Assembly (NCBI RefSeq): GCF_001010945.1
Contig: NZ_LBHB01000001.1
Coordinates: forward strand, 62,001 to 126,000
From: Aurantiacibacter luteus
GTDB lineage: Bacteria > Pseudomonadota > Alphaproteobacteria > Sphingomonadales > Sphingomonadaceae
Length of the DNA stretch: 64,000 bases
Direction of reading: 5' to 3'
Part shown: positions 47,503-55,991 of the stretch, piece by piece
How positions within the stretch are numbered: position 1 is the first letter of the stretch
How the letters are laid out: each line of letters begins with the position of its first letter
The notes under the pieces: model-generated
The model's input: only the letters and a program-made list of their open reading frames with translations
Database searches by the model: none
What the model was told of the DNA's origin: nothing
Translations under genes and position numbers: made by a program

Positions 47503-47517
47503 GTTCTACTCCTGTTC
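47503..47517 (+). promoter_or_regulatory. Perfect GTTC-N7-GTTC LexA-type (SOS) box
   Basis: GTTC (47503-47506), 7 nt, GTTC (47514-47517) equals the alphaproteobacterial LexA operator consensus. It lies 27-41 nt before the ATG at 47545. A TTGACT at 47485-47490 could be the -35 of an overlapping promoter, so LexA would block it. It is the only perfect match noticed in the window. Confidence 0.65.
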
Positions 47518-47544
47518 CAATAACGCGACTCAGGAGACCGAACG

Positions 47545-48519
47545 ATGGCGCAGGCCGATTTCGCCTATGCACTGGCAGCCGACCCGGCGGGCATTCCGCT
47601 GGGCGTATCGATCTTTGCCGACGATGCGCGCCTGCGCGGCGACATGGAAGACGACGTGGCGCAGGCGGGTTTCACCCTGCTGCACACCGGCGGGCTCGAC
47701 GAGCTCATGGCCGGCCATGCGCGTTCGCTGGGGGAACTGGTGCTGGTCGACTGCCCGCAGCCCGACGGCAAGGCGATGGCGGCGCTGACGCGGCTGGACG
47801 AGCGGGTCTCGCGCTCCGGCGCGCGACTGATCGTCTCCACCTCGATGGAATATCTCGACACGGTGTTCGGTTGCTGTTCCCAATCTAAACCTCAATTCTT
47901 GGTTAACGCTATTAGGGCAGAACGCGTAATTGCACTCGGTCGCGCACTGGCAGACCTTCCCAATATGAGGTTGCGCGAACTGTCCGAAGATGATCGTCTT
48001 AACCTCTTGAGATTGACCGAGCAGGTCGGCCGCATCGCCGAACGACTTGATCGGATGGACAAATCCGGCGGTGGCTGGGGCCAGCGCGCGGGCGGCGGGG
48101 CCTTCCGGTTCGAAAGCCCCTCCGAGGGCTGGCGCGCCGAGCCCGAGTTGATCCGCAAGCCGCGCCCGCCGTTGCCGGACGCGCGGCTGGTGCGCCAGGT
48201 GCTGGCCCACCGCCGCGCACGGGCCAAGTTCTTCGATGGCGACCTGTTTGCCGATCCCGCCTGGGACATGCTGCTCGACCTGACGGCGGCGCGGGTGGAG
48301 CACGCGCGCGTCTCCGTCACCTCGCTGTGCATCGCCTCGGGCGTGCCGCCGACCACGGCGCTCAGGTGGATAGGCCAGATGGTCGATGCCGGGCTGTTCG
48401 TGCGGGTGGAAGACGATGCCGACCGCCGCCGCGCTTTCATCGAGCTGTCGGACAAGGCCGCCGACGCCATGGCACGTTTCTTCGCCGAGGTCGGCAAGGA
48501 CGCGCTGGCGATGGCCTGA
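47545..48519 (+). CDS. Winged-helix (MarR-like) protein, probably SOS-controlled
   Basis: The 324-aa protein has an N-terminal alpha/beta region (about 15-110, receiver-like but without clear phospho-site), a linker with a short helix (VGRIAERLDRM), and a C-terminal winged-helix domain. The latter reads SVTSLCIASGVPPTTALRWIGQMVDAGLFVRVEDDADRRRAFIELSDKA, resembling MarR-like modules of sphingomonad proteins of unknown role. RBS CAGGAGACC. A perfect LexA-type box sits in its promoter region, suggesting induction by DNA damage. I do not know a characterised homologue. It is convergent with the asparaginase gene. Confidence 0.72.
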   Translation: MAQADFAYALAADPAGIPLGVSIFADDARLRGDMEDDVAQAGFTLLHTGGLDELMAGHARSLGELVLVDCPQPDGKAMAALTRLDERVSRSGARLIVSTSMEYLDTVFGCCSQSKPQFLVNAIRAERVIALGRALADLPNMRLRELSEDDRLNLLRLTEQVGRIAERLDRMDKSGGGWGQRAGGGAFRFESPSEGWRAEPELIRKPRPPLPDARLVRQVLAHRRARAKFFDGDLFADPAWDMLLDLTAARVEHARVSVTSLCIASGVPPTTALRWIGQMVDAGLFVRVEDDADRRRAFIELSDKAADAMARFFAEVGKDALAMA

Positions 48520-48542
48520 GCCTCTCCGGCACGGGGAGGGGG

Positions 48543-48559
48543 ACCATGCCAAGCATGGT
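48543..48559. terminator. Hairpin between convergent genes
   Basis: ACCATGC/GCATGGT (7-bp arms, 3-nt loop) sits within a G-rich element GGGGAGGGGG...GGAGGGG, 23 nt after the winged-helix gene and 30 nt from the asparaginase stop. It resembles a dispersed sphingomonad repeat and may end both transcripts; no T-tract is present. Confidence 0.5.
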
Positions 48560-48588
48560 GGAGGGGCACGCTCGCAATTTGATCGGCG

Positions 48589-49569
48589 CTAACGCCGGTC
48601 GAAGGCCGCCTGTGCCGTGGCCGCGTCGGTCACGTCATTGGCCACCAACAGCTGCAACAACACGCGCGCCTTGGCGGGGCCCAGCGCGCGGGCGGCGATA
48701 AAGCCGTTGTCGTCATCTTGCGGCTCGCGATCGACGAGGCCTTCGTCCACCCGGGTCGAGCGCACCACCGGCACCCCGGCGCGCACTGCCTCGGCCAGCG
48801 CCTGCTCGACCGCGCGGGGCGCATTGCCGCTGCCCATTCCGGCCAGCACGATCCCTTCGCACCCCGACGCCAGTTCGCGCGCGATGGCATCAGCCTCCAT
48901 CCCCGCATGGGCGTGGAGGATGGCGACAGGCGGAAAGACCTGGGGAAACGCCAGCCGCGCGCCTTCGCCCTCGCGCCAGGGCGGGCTCAGCCAGTCGAGC
49001 GAGGCGGGCGAGGCGAGCGCGACGGGTCCGCGCGGGAAGCCCGCAAAGGCACCCGCGCCGGTGGTGCGCGCCTTGCGCGCGTCGCGCGCGGCGAAGACCT
49101 GGTCGCCCATCACCAGCAGCACCCCGCGTCCCGAGCCCTGCGGGTCGGCGGCCACGCGCACGGCGTTGGCGAAGTTCCTGAGGCCGTCACTGCCCACCGC
49201 GTCGGCGGGCCGCATCGCGCCCACCAGCACGACCGGCTTGGCGGTCGGCAGCGTCAGGTCGAGCAGGAAGGCGGTCTCCTCCGCGCTATCGGTGCCGTGG
49301 GTAATGATGACCCCGGCGAAGGAGGGATCGTCCATCGCCGCAGCGCAGGCCGTGTGCAGTTCGCGCCAGACGGCGGGGCCGATATCGACCGAATCGATAT
49401 TGGCGACCTGCCGCCCTTCCAGCCGCGCCGCCACGCCCAGTTCGGCAAAGGTGGCGAGAAAATCCTCGATGGCGATCTGCCCGGGCCGATAATCCCGCGC
49501 CACGGCCGATCCGCCCTCGCCGGCGATGGTGCCGCCGGTGGCGAGGACGAGGATCTTGGGTTCGGTCAT
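48589..49569 (-). CDS. ansA: Type II-like L-asparaginase
   Basis: The product (326 aa) has both asparaginase threonine signatures: LATGGTIAGEGG at the start and ITHGTDSAEETA around residue 95. VVLVGAMRPADAVGSDG follows. No signal peptide is seen, so it is probably cytoplasmic. It hydrolyses asparagine to aspartate and ammonia. The start ATG is at 49569; the gene lies downstream of tRNA-Val on the same strand, but likely has its own promoter. Confidence 0.9.
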   Translation of the reverse strand: MTEPKILVLATGGTIAGEGGSAVARDYRPGQIAIEDFLATFAELGVAARLEGRQVANIDSVDIGPAVWRELHTACAAAMDDPSFAGVIITHGTDSAEETAFLLDLTLPTAKPVVLVGAMRPADAVGSDGLRNFANAVRVAADPQGSGRGVLLVMGDQVFAARDARKARTTGAGAFAGFPRGPVALASPASLDWLSPPWREGEGARLAFPQVFPPVAILHAHAGMEADAIARELASGCEGIVLAGMGSGNAPRAVEQALAEAVRAGVPVVRSTRVDEGLVDREPQDDDNGFIAARALGPAKARVLLQLLVANDVTDAATAQAAFDRR

Positions 49570-49646
49570 GGCGGCGGCGTTAGCGAGGGGCGAGGTTCGT
49601 GGCTAGCCGGCTCGGTGCTTGAGTTCCTCCCGCGCTTCGCTTGGGA

Positions 49647-49692
49647 GTTTCGACCCGAAACAGTCCCCCGGACTGTTTCGCGTGGTCGAAAC
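49647..49692. repeat. Nested perfect inverted repeats at the tRNA-Val 3' end
   Basis: Inner arms CGAAACAGTCC/GGACTGTTTCG (49656-49666 and 49670-49680) and outer arms GTTTCGACC/GGTCGAAAC (49647-49655 and 49684-49692) form a 20-bp stem with a 3-nt loop and a 3-nt bulge. It starts directly after the CCA end of the tRNA. On the minus strand it may act as the tRNA terminator or processing signal. Confidence 0.8.
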
Positions 49693-49768
49693 TGGTGGGC
49701 GGTGACGGGCTCGAACCGCCGACCCTCTCGGTGTAAACGAGATGCTCTACCAACTGAGCTAACCGCCC
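49693..49768 (-). tRNA. tRNA-Val (anticodon UAC)
   Basis: The minus strand folds as a standard 76-nt tRNA. The acceptor stem is GGGCGGT with ACCGCCC, the D arm GCTCAGTTGGTAGAGC, the anticodon stem TCTCG/CGAGA with loop TTTACAC (anticodon TAC), and the T arm GGCGGTTCGAGCCCGTC-like with TTCGAGC. CCA is encoded. It reads GUA (and probably other GUN) valine codons. Confidence 0.96.
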
Positions 49769-49832
49769 TCTCCGGTCTTGACCGGACGTGCGCGGTCCCT
49801 AGCGAAAGCGCGGGCACCGCAAAAGGGGGAAC

Positions 49833-51098
49833 ATGCGACACGCCGATATCGCCATTGCCGGTTGCGGCATCGCCGGCCTTGCCGCCGCCACCCTGCTGGC
49901 GCGCGCCGGGCACCGGGTGACGCTCTACGAACGCTTCGAGACCCCGCGCCCGCTCGGCTCGGGCCTGATGATCCAGCCGACCGGCATGGCGGTGCTGGAC
50001 GCTTTGGACCTCGCACAGGCGGCGGTGGGCAAGGGCGCGCCCGTCGCGGCGCTGCTGGGCCGCAACACCGAGGGCGAGGCCGTGCTAGAGGCGGCCTACG
50101 CCGACCTGCCTCTTCCGCAGGCCTTCGGCCTTGGCATTCACCGCGCCAGCCTGTTCGGCCTGCTGTTCGACGCCGCGCTCGGGGCGGGGGCGGAACTGGT
50201 GACGGCCCACGAGATCAAGGGCAGCGACTGGGACAGCGCGGGCCGCACGCTGGCATTCGCCGATGGCTCGAAATCCCGCCCGCACGACCTCGTGATCGAC
50301 GCGCTCGGCCTCGCCTCGCCGCTGGTGCCCGCAGCCGACGGATGGCTGCCCTTCGGCGCGCTGTGGGCCACCGTCGACTGGCCCGGAGCGCCCTTCGACC
50401 CAGCCCTGCTCGAACAGCGCTACGAACGCGCCAGCCGCATGGTCGGCGTGCTGCCCGTTAGCGCGGGGCGCGCGGCCTTCTTCTGGTCGCTGCGGGCTGA
50501 CCGGCTGGACGACTGGAGGCGGCGCGGCATGGCGGCCTTCCGCGACGAGGTCTGCACGCTGTGGCCGCAATGCGAAGCGGTGATGAACCGGCTGACAGAG
50601 CCCGATCAGCTGACCTTTGCCCGCTACGCCCATCGCACCACGCGCCAGCCGACCGGCGAGCGCATCGCGCACGTGGGCGATGCCTGGCACGCGGCGAGTC
50701 CGCAGCTGGGGCAGGGCGCGAACATGGCGCTGCTCGATGCCTTTGCGCTCGCCAAGGCCATCGACGGGAGCGACGACCTGACCGCCGCGTTGAGGAGATA
50801 CGAAGCGCTGCGCTCGGCTCACGTCCGGCTCTATCAATGGCTAACCTGGACCTTTACCCCGCCGTTCCAGTCCGATGCCGCTTGGCCCGCGCTCTTCCGC
50901 GACTTGCTGATGGCCCCGGCCTCGCGCGTGCCGCCCGGCCCGCGGCTGAAGGCGACGCTGGTTGCCGGGCTGGCGGGCGCGAACCTCGCGCGTCTCGGCC
51001 TTGCCCTGCCAGACTACCCGGCGCTCGCCGCCGCCGCGTCCGCCTCGGCCAGCCCCTCGACGATGGCCGCGCGCGCTTCCTCGGTCGACCAGTCGTAG
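49833..51098 (+). CDS. FAD-dependent monooxygenase
   Basis: The product (421 aa) is a flavoprotein of the FAD_binding_3/PHBH-like family. It has AGCGIAGLAAATLLARAGHRVTLYER at the start, the NAD(P)/FAD contact LVIDALGLASP (a variant of the DG motif), and HVGDAWHAASPQLGQGANMALLDAFALA near residue 290. The substrate is unknown; aromatic or polyketide hydroxylation is usual for the family. Its last 28 codons lie opposite the 3' end of the TlpA-like gene (85-nt tail overlap), and the final residues are a low-complexity Ala/Ser stretch, so the natural end may have been lost. Confidence 0.83.
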   Translation: MRHADIAIAGCGIAGLAAATLLARAGHRVTLYERFETPRPLGSGLMIQPTGMAVLDALDLAQAAVGKGAPVAALLGRNTEGEAVLEAAYADLPLPQAFGLGIHRASLFGLLFDAALGAGAELVTAHEIKGSDWDSAGRTLAFADGSKSRPHDLVIDALGLASPLVPAADGWLPFGALWATVDWPGAPFDPALLEQRYERASRMVGVLPVSAGRAAFFWSLRADRLDDWRRRGMAAFRDEVCTLWPQCEAVMNRLTEPDQLTFARYAHRTTRQPTGERIAHVGDAWHAASPQLGQGANMALLDAFALAKAIDGSDDLTAALRRYEALRSAHVRLYQWLTWTFTPPFQSDAAWPALFRDLLMAPASRVPPGPRLKATLVAGLAGANLARLGLALPDYPALAAAASASASPSTMAARASSVDQS

Positions 51099-51634
51099 GC
51101 GCCGATCACGCGCCAGACCTCCTTGCCCCGCGCATCGTAAAGCACCGTCAGCGGCAGCACCGGCCCGCCGCCGTAGGTGAAGGCGAGCACGTTCTCCTGG
51201 TCCATCCAGCGTGGCAGGTTGCCCAAATCGCGGGCCTCGAAGAATGGCTCGACCACTTCGGCGCCCTGCAGGTCCTCGCTGATTGTCAGCACGCGCACCG
51301 TGCTTCGCATCTCGCGCGCAAGGTCGTCGAGCAGCGGCATCTCGTGCACGCAGGGCGCGCACCAGGTGGCCCAGAGGTTGACCAGGACCGGCTCGCGCAA
51401 CTCGGAGAGGACCAGCCGGTTGCCCTCCGGATCGCGTACCAGCGCCTCGGGCATGGCTTCCCCGGCAAAGCTCGCGTCGAGCGTCCCGTCGAGCGTCGGT
51501 TCGCCGATAGCTGCGCTTCCCCCTTGCGTGGCGGCGTTTTCTTGCGCCGCGTCCTCGCTCCTTATATCGCACGCCGCGACCAGCCCCGCCGCGAGCGGGG
51601 CGATAAGAACCAGTGAAAGGCGCAGCTTGGCCAA
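51014..51634 (-). CDS. TlpA-like thioredoxin-fold lipoprotein
   Basis: The product (206 aa) has a lipoprotein signal ending LAAGLVAAC and a TlpA/ResA-like thioredoxin domain with active site [16 protein letters not shown] and a cis-Pro region in [13 protein letters not shown]. It would reduce disulfides in the periplasm, for example in cytochrome c or oxidase assembly. The start is a TTG with GGAGG 8 nt upstream; longer frames run into argH. It is divergent from argH (35 nt) and overlaps the monooxygenase gene tail-to-tail. Confidence 0.85.
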   Translation of the reverse strand: MAKLRLSLVLIAPLAAGLVAACDIRSEDAAQENAATQGGSAAIGEPTLDGTLDASFAGEAMPEALVRDPEGNRLVLSELREPVLVNLWATWCAPCVHEMPLLDDLAREMRSTVRVLTISEDLQGAEVVEPFFEARDLGNLPRWMDQENVLAFTYGGGPVLPLTVLYDARGKEVWRVIGAYDWSTEEARAAIVEGLAEADAAAASAG

Positions 51635-51668
51635 GGACGATACCTCCGGTGCCGGTGGTGGCAATGCA

Positions 51669-53045
51669 ATGTGGGGCGGCCGATTCGCCGAGGGCCCCTC
51701 TGCCATAATGCGCGAGATCAACGCGAGTATCCCGTTCGACAAGGCCTTGTGGCGGCAGGACGTGGTCGCGAGCAAGGCGCACGTCGCCATGCTGGTCGCC
51801 TGCGGCATCGTGGCGGACGGCGATGCCAAGGCGATTGTCGAGGGCCTCGACAAGGTCGCCGCCGAGTACGAGGCGAGCGGCGTGCCCGAGGACTGGGACC
51901 TCGAGGACATCCACATGACCACCGAGGCGCGCCTCGCCGAACTCATCGGCCCGGTCGCGGGCCGCCTGCACACGGCGAGGAGCCGCAACGACCAGGTGGC
52001 GACCGACTTTCGCCTCTGGGTGCGCGACGCCATCGACCAGCTGGTGGCGGGGCTTGGTGGGCTTCAGCGCGCTCTCGTCGCCCGCGCGAACGAGCACGCG
52101 GAAAGCATCATGCCCGGCTTCACCCACCTGCAGACCGCGCAGCCGGTGACGCTGGGCCATCACCTGATGGCCTATTACGAGATGGCCGCGCGCGACGTTT
52201 CGCGCTTCGCCGATGCGCGCGCCCGGCTCAACCGCTGCCCGCTCGGCAGCGCGGCGCTGGCGGGCACGGGCTTTCCCATCGACCGCGAGATGACGGCGCA
52301 GGCGCTCGGCTTCGACGGGCCGACCGACAACAGCCTCGATGCGGTCAGCGACCGCGACTTCGCGCTCGATTTCCTCGCCGCCGCCAGCGCCTGCGCGCTG
52401 CACCTCTCGCGGCTAGCGGAGGAGTTCGTGATCTGGGCCAGCCAGCCCTTCGGCTTCGTGCGTCTGCCCGATGCGCTCAGCACCGGCAGCTCCATCATGC
52501 CGCAGAAGAAGAATCCCGACGCCGCCGAGCTCGTGCGCGGCCATGCCGGGCGGATCGTCGGCTGCCAGGTCTCGCTGATGGTGACCATGAAGGGCCTGCC
52601 GCTCGCCTATTCCAAGGACATGCAGGACGACAAGCCGCCGGTGTTCGAGGCCGCGGGCCTCCTCCAGCTGTGTATCGCCGCGATGACCGGCATGGTCGAA
52701 GGCGCGACTTTCCGGACGGAACGGATGCGCGAGGCCGCCGAACTCGGATATGCCACGGCGACCGACCTCGCCGACTGGCTGGTTCGCGCCGCCGACGTGC
52801 CCTTCCGCGAGGCGCACCATATCACCGGCGCGGCGGTCAAGCTGGCCGAGCAGCGCGGCGTGGCGCTCGATGCGCTGGCGCTGGACGATCTGCAGGCCAT
52901 CGATGCGCGGATCGACGAGCGCGTGTACAAGGCATTGAACGTCGAGGCGTCGGTCGCCGCGCGCAAATCGCACGGCGGCACCGCGCCTGACGAGGTTCGC
53001 GCCCGCGTGGCCGAGGCGCGCATGGCATTGGGGATGGACGAATGA
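51669..53045 (+). CDS. argH: Argininosuccinate lyase
   Basis: The 458-aa protein cleaves argininosuccinate to arginine and fumarate. It has [11 protein letters not shown] at the start, [50 protein letters not shown] and the signature [16 protein letters not shown]. The ATG at 51669 matches the family start. The small lipoprotein gene overlaps its stop (ATGA). Confidence 0.97.
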   Translation: MWGGRFAEGPSAIMREINASIPFDKALWRQDVVASKAHVAMLVACGIVADGDAKAIVEGLDKVAAEYEASGVPEDWDLEDIHMTTEARLAELIGPVAGRLHTARSRNDQVATDFRLWVRDAIDQLVAGLGGLQRALVARANEHAESIMPGFTHLQTAQPVTLGHHLMAYYEMAARDVSRFADARARLNRCPLGSAALAGTGFPIDREMTAQALGFDGPTDNSLDAVSDRDFALDFLAAASACALHLSRLAEEFVIWASQPFGFVRLPDALSTGSSIMPQKKNPDAAELVRGHAGRIVGCQVSLMVTMKGLPLAYSKDMQDDKPPVFEAAGLLQLCIAAMTGMVEGATFRTERMREAAELGYATATDLADWLVRAADVPFREAHHITGAAVKLAEQRGVALDALALDDLQAIDARIDERVYKALNVEASVAARKSHGGTAPDEVRARVAEARMALGMDE

Positions 53046-53284
53046 AGCGAACCGCACTTGTCGCCGCGCTGCTGCTGGCGCTTGCCGCCTGCGGGCAGAA
53101 GAGCAGCCTCGAACCTGCCGCGGGCGAGGCTCTGCCGCCGCCGCCCTACGGCGCGACGAGCACGCCCGATGCCGACGACCTGCTGGCGCTCGACCCACAG
53201 GCCGCGCCCGAGCGCAGCGTCGAGCTGCGGCGCGAGAGCGAGGAGCGCGAGGACGACCCCTTCGACCTCCCGCCGGAAGACTGA
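53042..53284 (+). CDS. lptM: LptM-like small lipoprotein
   Basis: The 80-residue product has a lipoprotein signal ending [12 protein letters not shown], with Cys17 followed by the G-Q-K-S-x-L pattern of LptM. The rest is Pro/Glu/Asp-rich. LptM helps LptD maturation in E. coli, where it also lies beside a lysine-pathway gene. Here it lies between argH and lysA, the usual alphaproteobacterial place. It overlaps argH by 4 nt and is followed directly by lysA. Confidence 0.82.
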   Translation: MKRTALVAALLLALAACGQKSSLEPAAGEALPPPPYGATSTPDADDLLALDPQAAPERSVELRRESEEREDDPFDLPPED

Positions 53285-54565
53285 GTGGATCATTTCCGCC
53301 TGATCGACGGCGAGCTCCACGCCGAGGACGTGCCGCTGTCGCGCATCGCCGCGGAGGTAGGCACGCCCGTCTACGTTTATTCGCGCGCCACGCTGGAGCG
53401 GCACGCGCGGGTGTTTCGCGAAGGCCTCGCGCCCATCGTGGAGCAGGGCGGGCCAGAGCCGCTGATCGCCTTTGCCGTCAAGTCCAACCCCAATCTCGCG
53501 GTGCTGCGCGTGCTGGCGCGCGAAGGCTACGGGGCGGACGTCGTCTCCGGCGGCGAGCTGGTGCGGGCGCTGGCGGCGGGGATGCCGGCGGAGCGGATCG
53601 TGTTCTCGGGCGTGGGAAAGACCCGCGCCGAGCTGCAACTGGGGCTCGACCGGCGCATCGGCCAGTTCAACATCGAGAGCAGCGAGGAAGGCCGCGAGCT
53701 GGCCGCGCTGGCCGACGGGCAGGGGCTGACGGCGCAGGCGACGCTGCGGATCAACCCGGACGTCGATGCAAAGACCCACGCGAAGATTTCCACCGGCAAG
53801 GCGGAAAACAAGTTCGGCATCCCGCTCATCCGCGCGCGCGAGACGTTCGCCGAGCTGGCTGCGCTCGGCGGCCTGCACCTGCGCGGCGTGGCGGTGCACA
53901 TCGGCAGCCAGCTCCTTGACCTGGAGCCGCTGGAGACGGCCTTCGCCAAGGTTGGCCAGCTGGTGGCGGACCTCAGGGCGGACGGGCACACGATCACCCA
54001 CGTCGATCTCGGCGGCGGGCTTGGCGTGCCCTACCGCGCGGGCGAGAACCCGCCGAGCCCCGCCGACTACGGCGCGATGGTCGCCCGCGTCACCCGCGAC
54101 TGGGGCGTCCATCTCGCCTTCGAGCCGGGCCGCGTGATCGCGGGCAATGCCGGGGTCCTCCTCACCCGCGTGGTACGCGTGAAGCGCGGCGGCAACGGGC
54201 CGCCCTTCGTCATCGTCGATGCCGCCATGAACGACCTTGCACGGCCCGCGCTCTACGGTGCCTGGCACGATTTCGATGCCGTGCGCCCCAGCGGCGAGCG
54301 GATGACCGCCAACGTCGTCGGCCCGATCTGCGAGACCGGAGACACCTTTGCCACCGACCGCGACTGCGACGCCTTGCAATCGGGCGATCTCGCCGTATTC
54401 CGAACCGCCGGCGCCTATGGCGCGACGATGGCGTCGAGCTACAACTCGCGCGGTTTCGTGGCCGAGACGATGGTGGACGGGGCGCGCTATGCCGTGGTCG
54501 CCGACCGCATCGCCGCCGACGTGATCATGGACGCCGAGCGGGTGCCCGACTTCCTGCAGGACTGA
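53285..54565 (+). CDS. lysA: Diaminopimelate decarboxylase
   Basis: The product (426 aa, GTG start adjoining the previous stop) makes lysine from meso-diaminopimelate with PLP. The PLP Lys66 is in FAVKSNPN, HIGSQLLDLEPLE and DLGGGLGVPY follow, and the substrate block GPICETGDTFA contains the active Cys. The length fits. The siroheme-synthase gene follows after 6 nt. Confidence 0.96.
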   Translation: MDHFRLIDGELHAEDVPLSRIAAEVGTPVYVYSRATLERHARVFREGLAPIVEQGGPEPLIAFAVKSNPNLAVLRVLAREGYGADVVSGGELVRALAAGMPAERIVFSGVGKTRAELQLGLDRRIGQFNIESSEEGRELAALADGQGLTAQATLRINPDVDAKTHAKISTGKAENKFGIPLIRARETFAELAALGGLHLRGVAVHIGSQLLDLEPLETAFAKVGQLVADLRADGHTITHVDLGGGLGVPYRAGENPPSPADYGAMVARVTRDWGVHLAFEPGRVIAGNAGVLLTRVVRVKRGGNGPPFVIVDAAMNDLARPALYGAWHDFDAVRPSGERMTANVVGPICETGDTFATDRDCDALQSGDLAVFRTAGAYGATMASSYNSRGFVAETMVDGARYAVVADRIAADVIMDAERVPDFLQD

Positions 54566-54571
54566 CCGGGC

Positions 54572-55354
54572 GTGCGCCAGCTCCCGCTGTTCCATAACAT
54601 CGCCGGGCAACCGGTGCTGGTGCTGGGCGAGGGCGCGGCGGCACTGGCCAAGCGGCGGCTGGTGGAGCGCGCGGGCGGCATGGTCGTCGACGATGTGCAG
54701 CGCGGCGTGGACGAGGGGGCGCGGCTCGCCTTCGTGGCACTCGACGATGCCGCCGCCTGCGAGGCCGAGGCGATCCGCCTTCGCTGCGCCGGTCTGCTGG
54801 TCAACGTCGTCGACCGGCCCGAGCTGTGCGACTTCACCACCCCCAGCGTGCTCGACCGCGATCCGGTGCTGGTGGCCGTGGGCACGGGCAGCGCGTCGGC
54901 CGGTCTCGCCAAGCAGCTTCGGCTGCGGCTTGAGGCGCTGCTGCCCGCCGATCTGGGCGCACTGGCCGATGCCCTGCACGCGGCGCGCGCTGCCCAGCGC
55001 CTGCGCTTTCCCGGCGGTGCCGAGCGCCGCGCCGCCCTCGACGCGGCATTGGCCGAGGGCGGCACGCTCGATCCCCTGCGCGCGGGCGGAGCGGAGCGGG
55101 TGGCGGACTGGCTGGCGGGGGCGGACCATGCAGGGACAGGGGAGGTGTTCGAGTTCGTCCTCACCAGCCCCGACCCCGACGACCTGACCCTGCGCCAGGC
55201 GCGCTTGCTCGGCACGGCGGACGCGGTGCTGACGGACCCTGCCGTCCCGCCGGAAATCCTCGCCCGCGCCCGCGCCGATGCCGAGCAGCTGGCATGGCCG
55301 CCAGCCGACGACCTGCCCGGCGGCATCGTGGTGATCCTGCGCTTCGCCCCCTGA
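54572..55354 (+). CDS. Siroheme synthase N-terminal domain protein with truncated methyltransferase
   Basis: The 260-aa product (GTG start) begins with a precorrin-2 dehydrogenase/ferrochelatase domain: LPLFHNIAGQPVLVLGEGAAALAKRRLVERAG, LLVNVVDRPELCDFTTPSVL and VGTGSASAGLAKQLRLRLE. After about residue 185 it has FVLTSPDPDDLTLRQARLLGTADAVLTDPAVPPEIL, which reads like the start of a uroporphyrin-III methyltransferase (SUMT) domain. It ends about 35 residues later. It is therefore CysG-like but lacks most of SUMT. It follows lysA closely; sulfur-assimilation genes are not seen nearby. Confidence 0.75.
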   Translation: MRQLPLFHNIAGQPVLVLGEGAAALAKRRLVERAGGMVVDDVQRGVDEGARLAFVALDDAAACEAEAIRLRCAGLLVNVVDRPELCDFTTPSVLDRDPVLVAVGTGSASAGLAKQLRLRLEALLPADLGALADALHAARAAQRLRFPGGAERRAALDAALAEGGTLDPLRAGGAERVADWLAGADHAGTGEVFEFVLTSPDPDDLTLRQARLLGTADAVLTDPAVPPEILARARADAEQLAWPPADDLPGGIVVILRFAP

Positions 55355-55530
55355 TTGGACGACATCATCGTCATGCTAGCCGTGCTCGTGTAGGACGCGG
55401 CGCCGCCGTCGCCTTGATGCAATCGGCAAGGGCTTGACAGAGGCTCGATCGGGCACTTCCCGCGCACGGCTATGGGGTTTGACGGCGGGACCGAGCGCGG
55501 CGCGTCGTGGCGGCGGGCGCTGGAAGCGGC

Positions 55531-55947
55531 CTAGAAAAGGCCGCCCGCCAGCCGGTCGATCGCGCCTTGCAGGATGACTGCGGCGGCGTGGCTGTCGATG
55601 CGTGTCGCGCGCTTGGCGCGGCTGAAATCCTGCGCGATCATGTCCCGCTCGGCACTGGCGGAGGACCAGCGCTCGTCCCATAGCAGCACGGGCAGGCCGA
55701 GCACCGCGATATTGCGGGCAAAGGCGCGGGTCGCCTGCGCGCGCGGGCCGCTCGAACCGTCCATGTTCAGCGGGAGGCCGACGACGAGCCCGGCGACGCG
55801 CCGGTCGCGCACGATCGCCTCGATGGCGGCACGATCGGCGGCGAACTTGCCCCTGGCCAGCGTCTTGCCCGCGGTGGCGTAAGACCAGCCGGGATCGCAG
55901 GTCGCGACGCCGATGGTCTTCGTGCCGAGGTCGAGCCCCAGCAGCAC
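55531..55947 (-). CDS. ruvX: Holliday junction resolvase-like RuvX (YqgF)
   Basis: The product (138 aa from GTG at 55947) is RuvX/YqgF, an RNase-H-like fold protein involved in rRNA processing or recombination. It has LLGLDLGTKTIGVATCDPGW, VVGLPLNMDGS, LLWDERWSSASAERDM and a terminal RIDSHAAAVILQGAID. Homologues I recall begin about 14 residues earlier with a sequence like ESAPEFRDALPEGG, which is present upstream in frame but without a start codon (the codon there is GTA). The GTG is therefore a fallback, preceded by GAGGGC. Confidence 0.85.
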   Translation of the reverse strand: MLLGLDLGTKTIGVATCDPGWSYATAGKTLARGKFAADRAAIEAIVRDRRVAGLVVGLPLNMDGSSGPRAQATRAFARNIAVLGLPVLLWDERWSSASAERDMIAQDFSRAKRATRIDSHAAAVILQGAIDRLAGGLF

Positions 55948-55991
55948 GCCGCCCTCGGGCAGCGCGTCGCGAAATTCCGGCGCGCTTTCGG

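Noticed and set aside
49647-49768. Integrated element attachment site at the tRNA
   Set aside because: No integrase, no second partial tRNA copy and no foreign gene block in the window.
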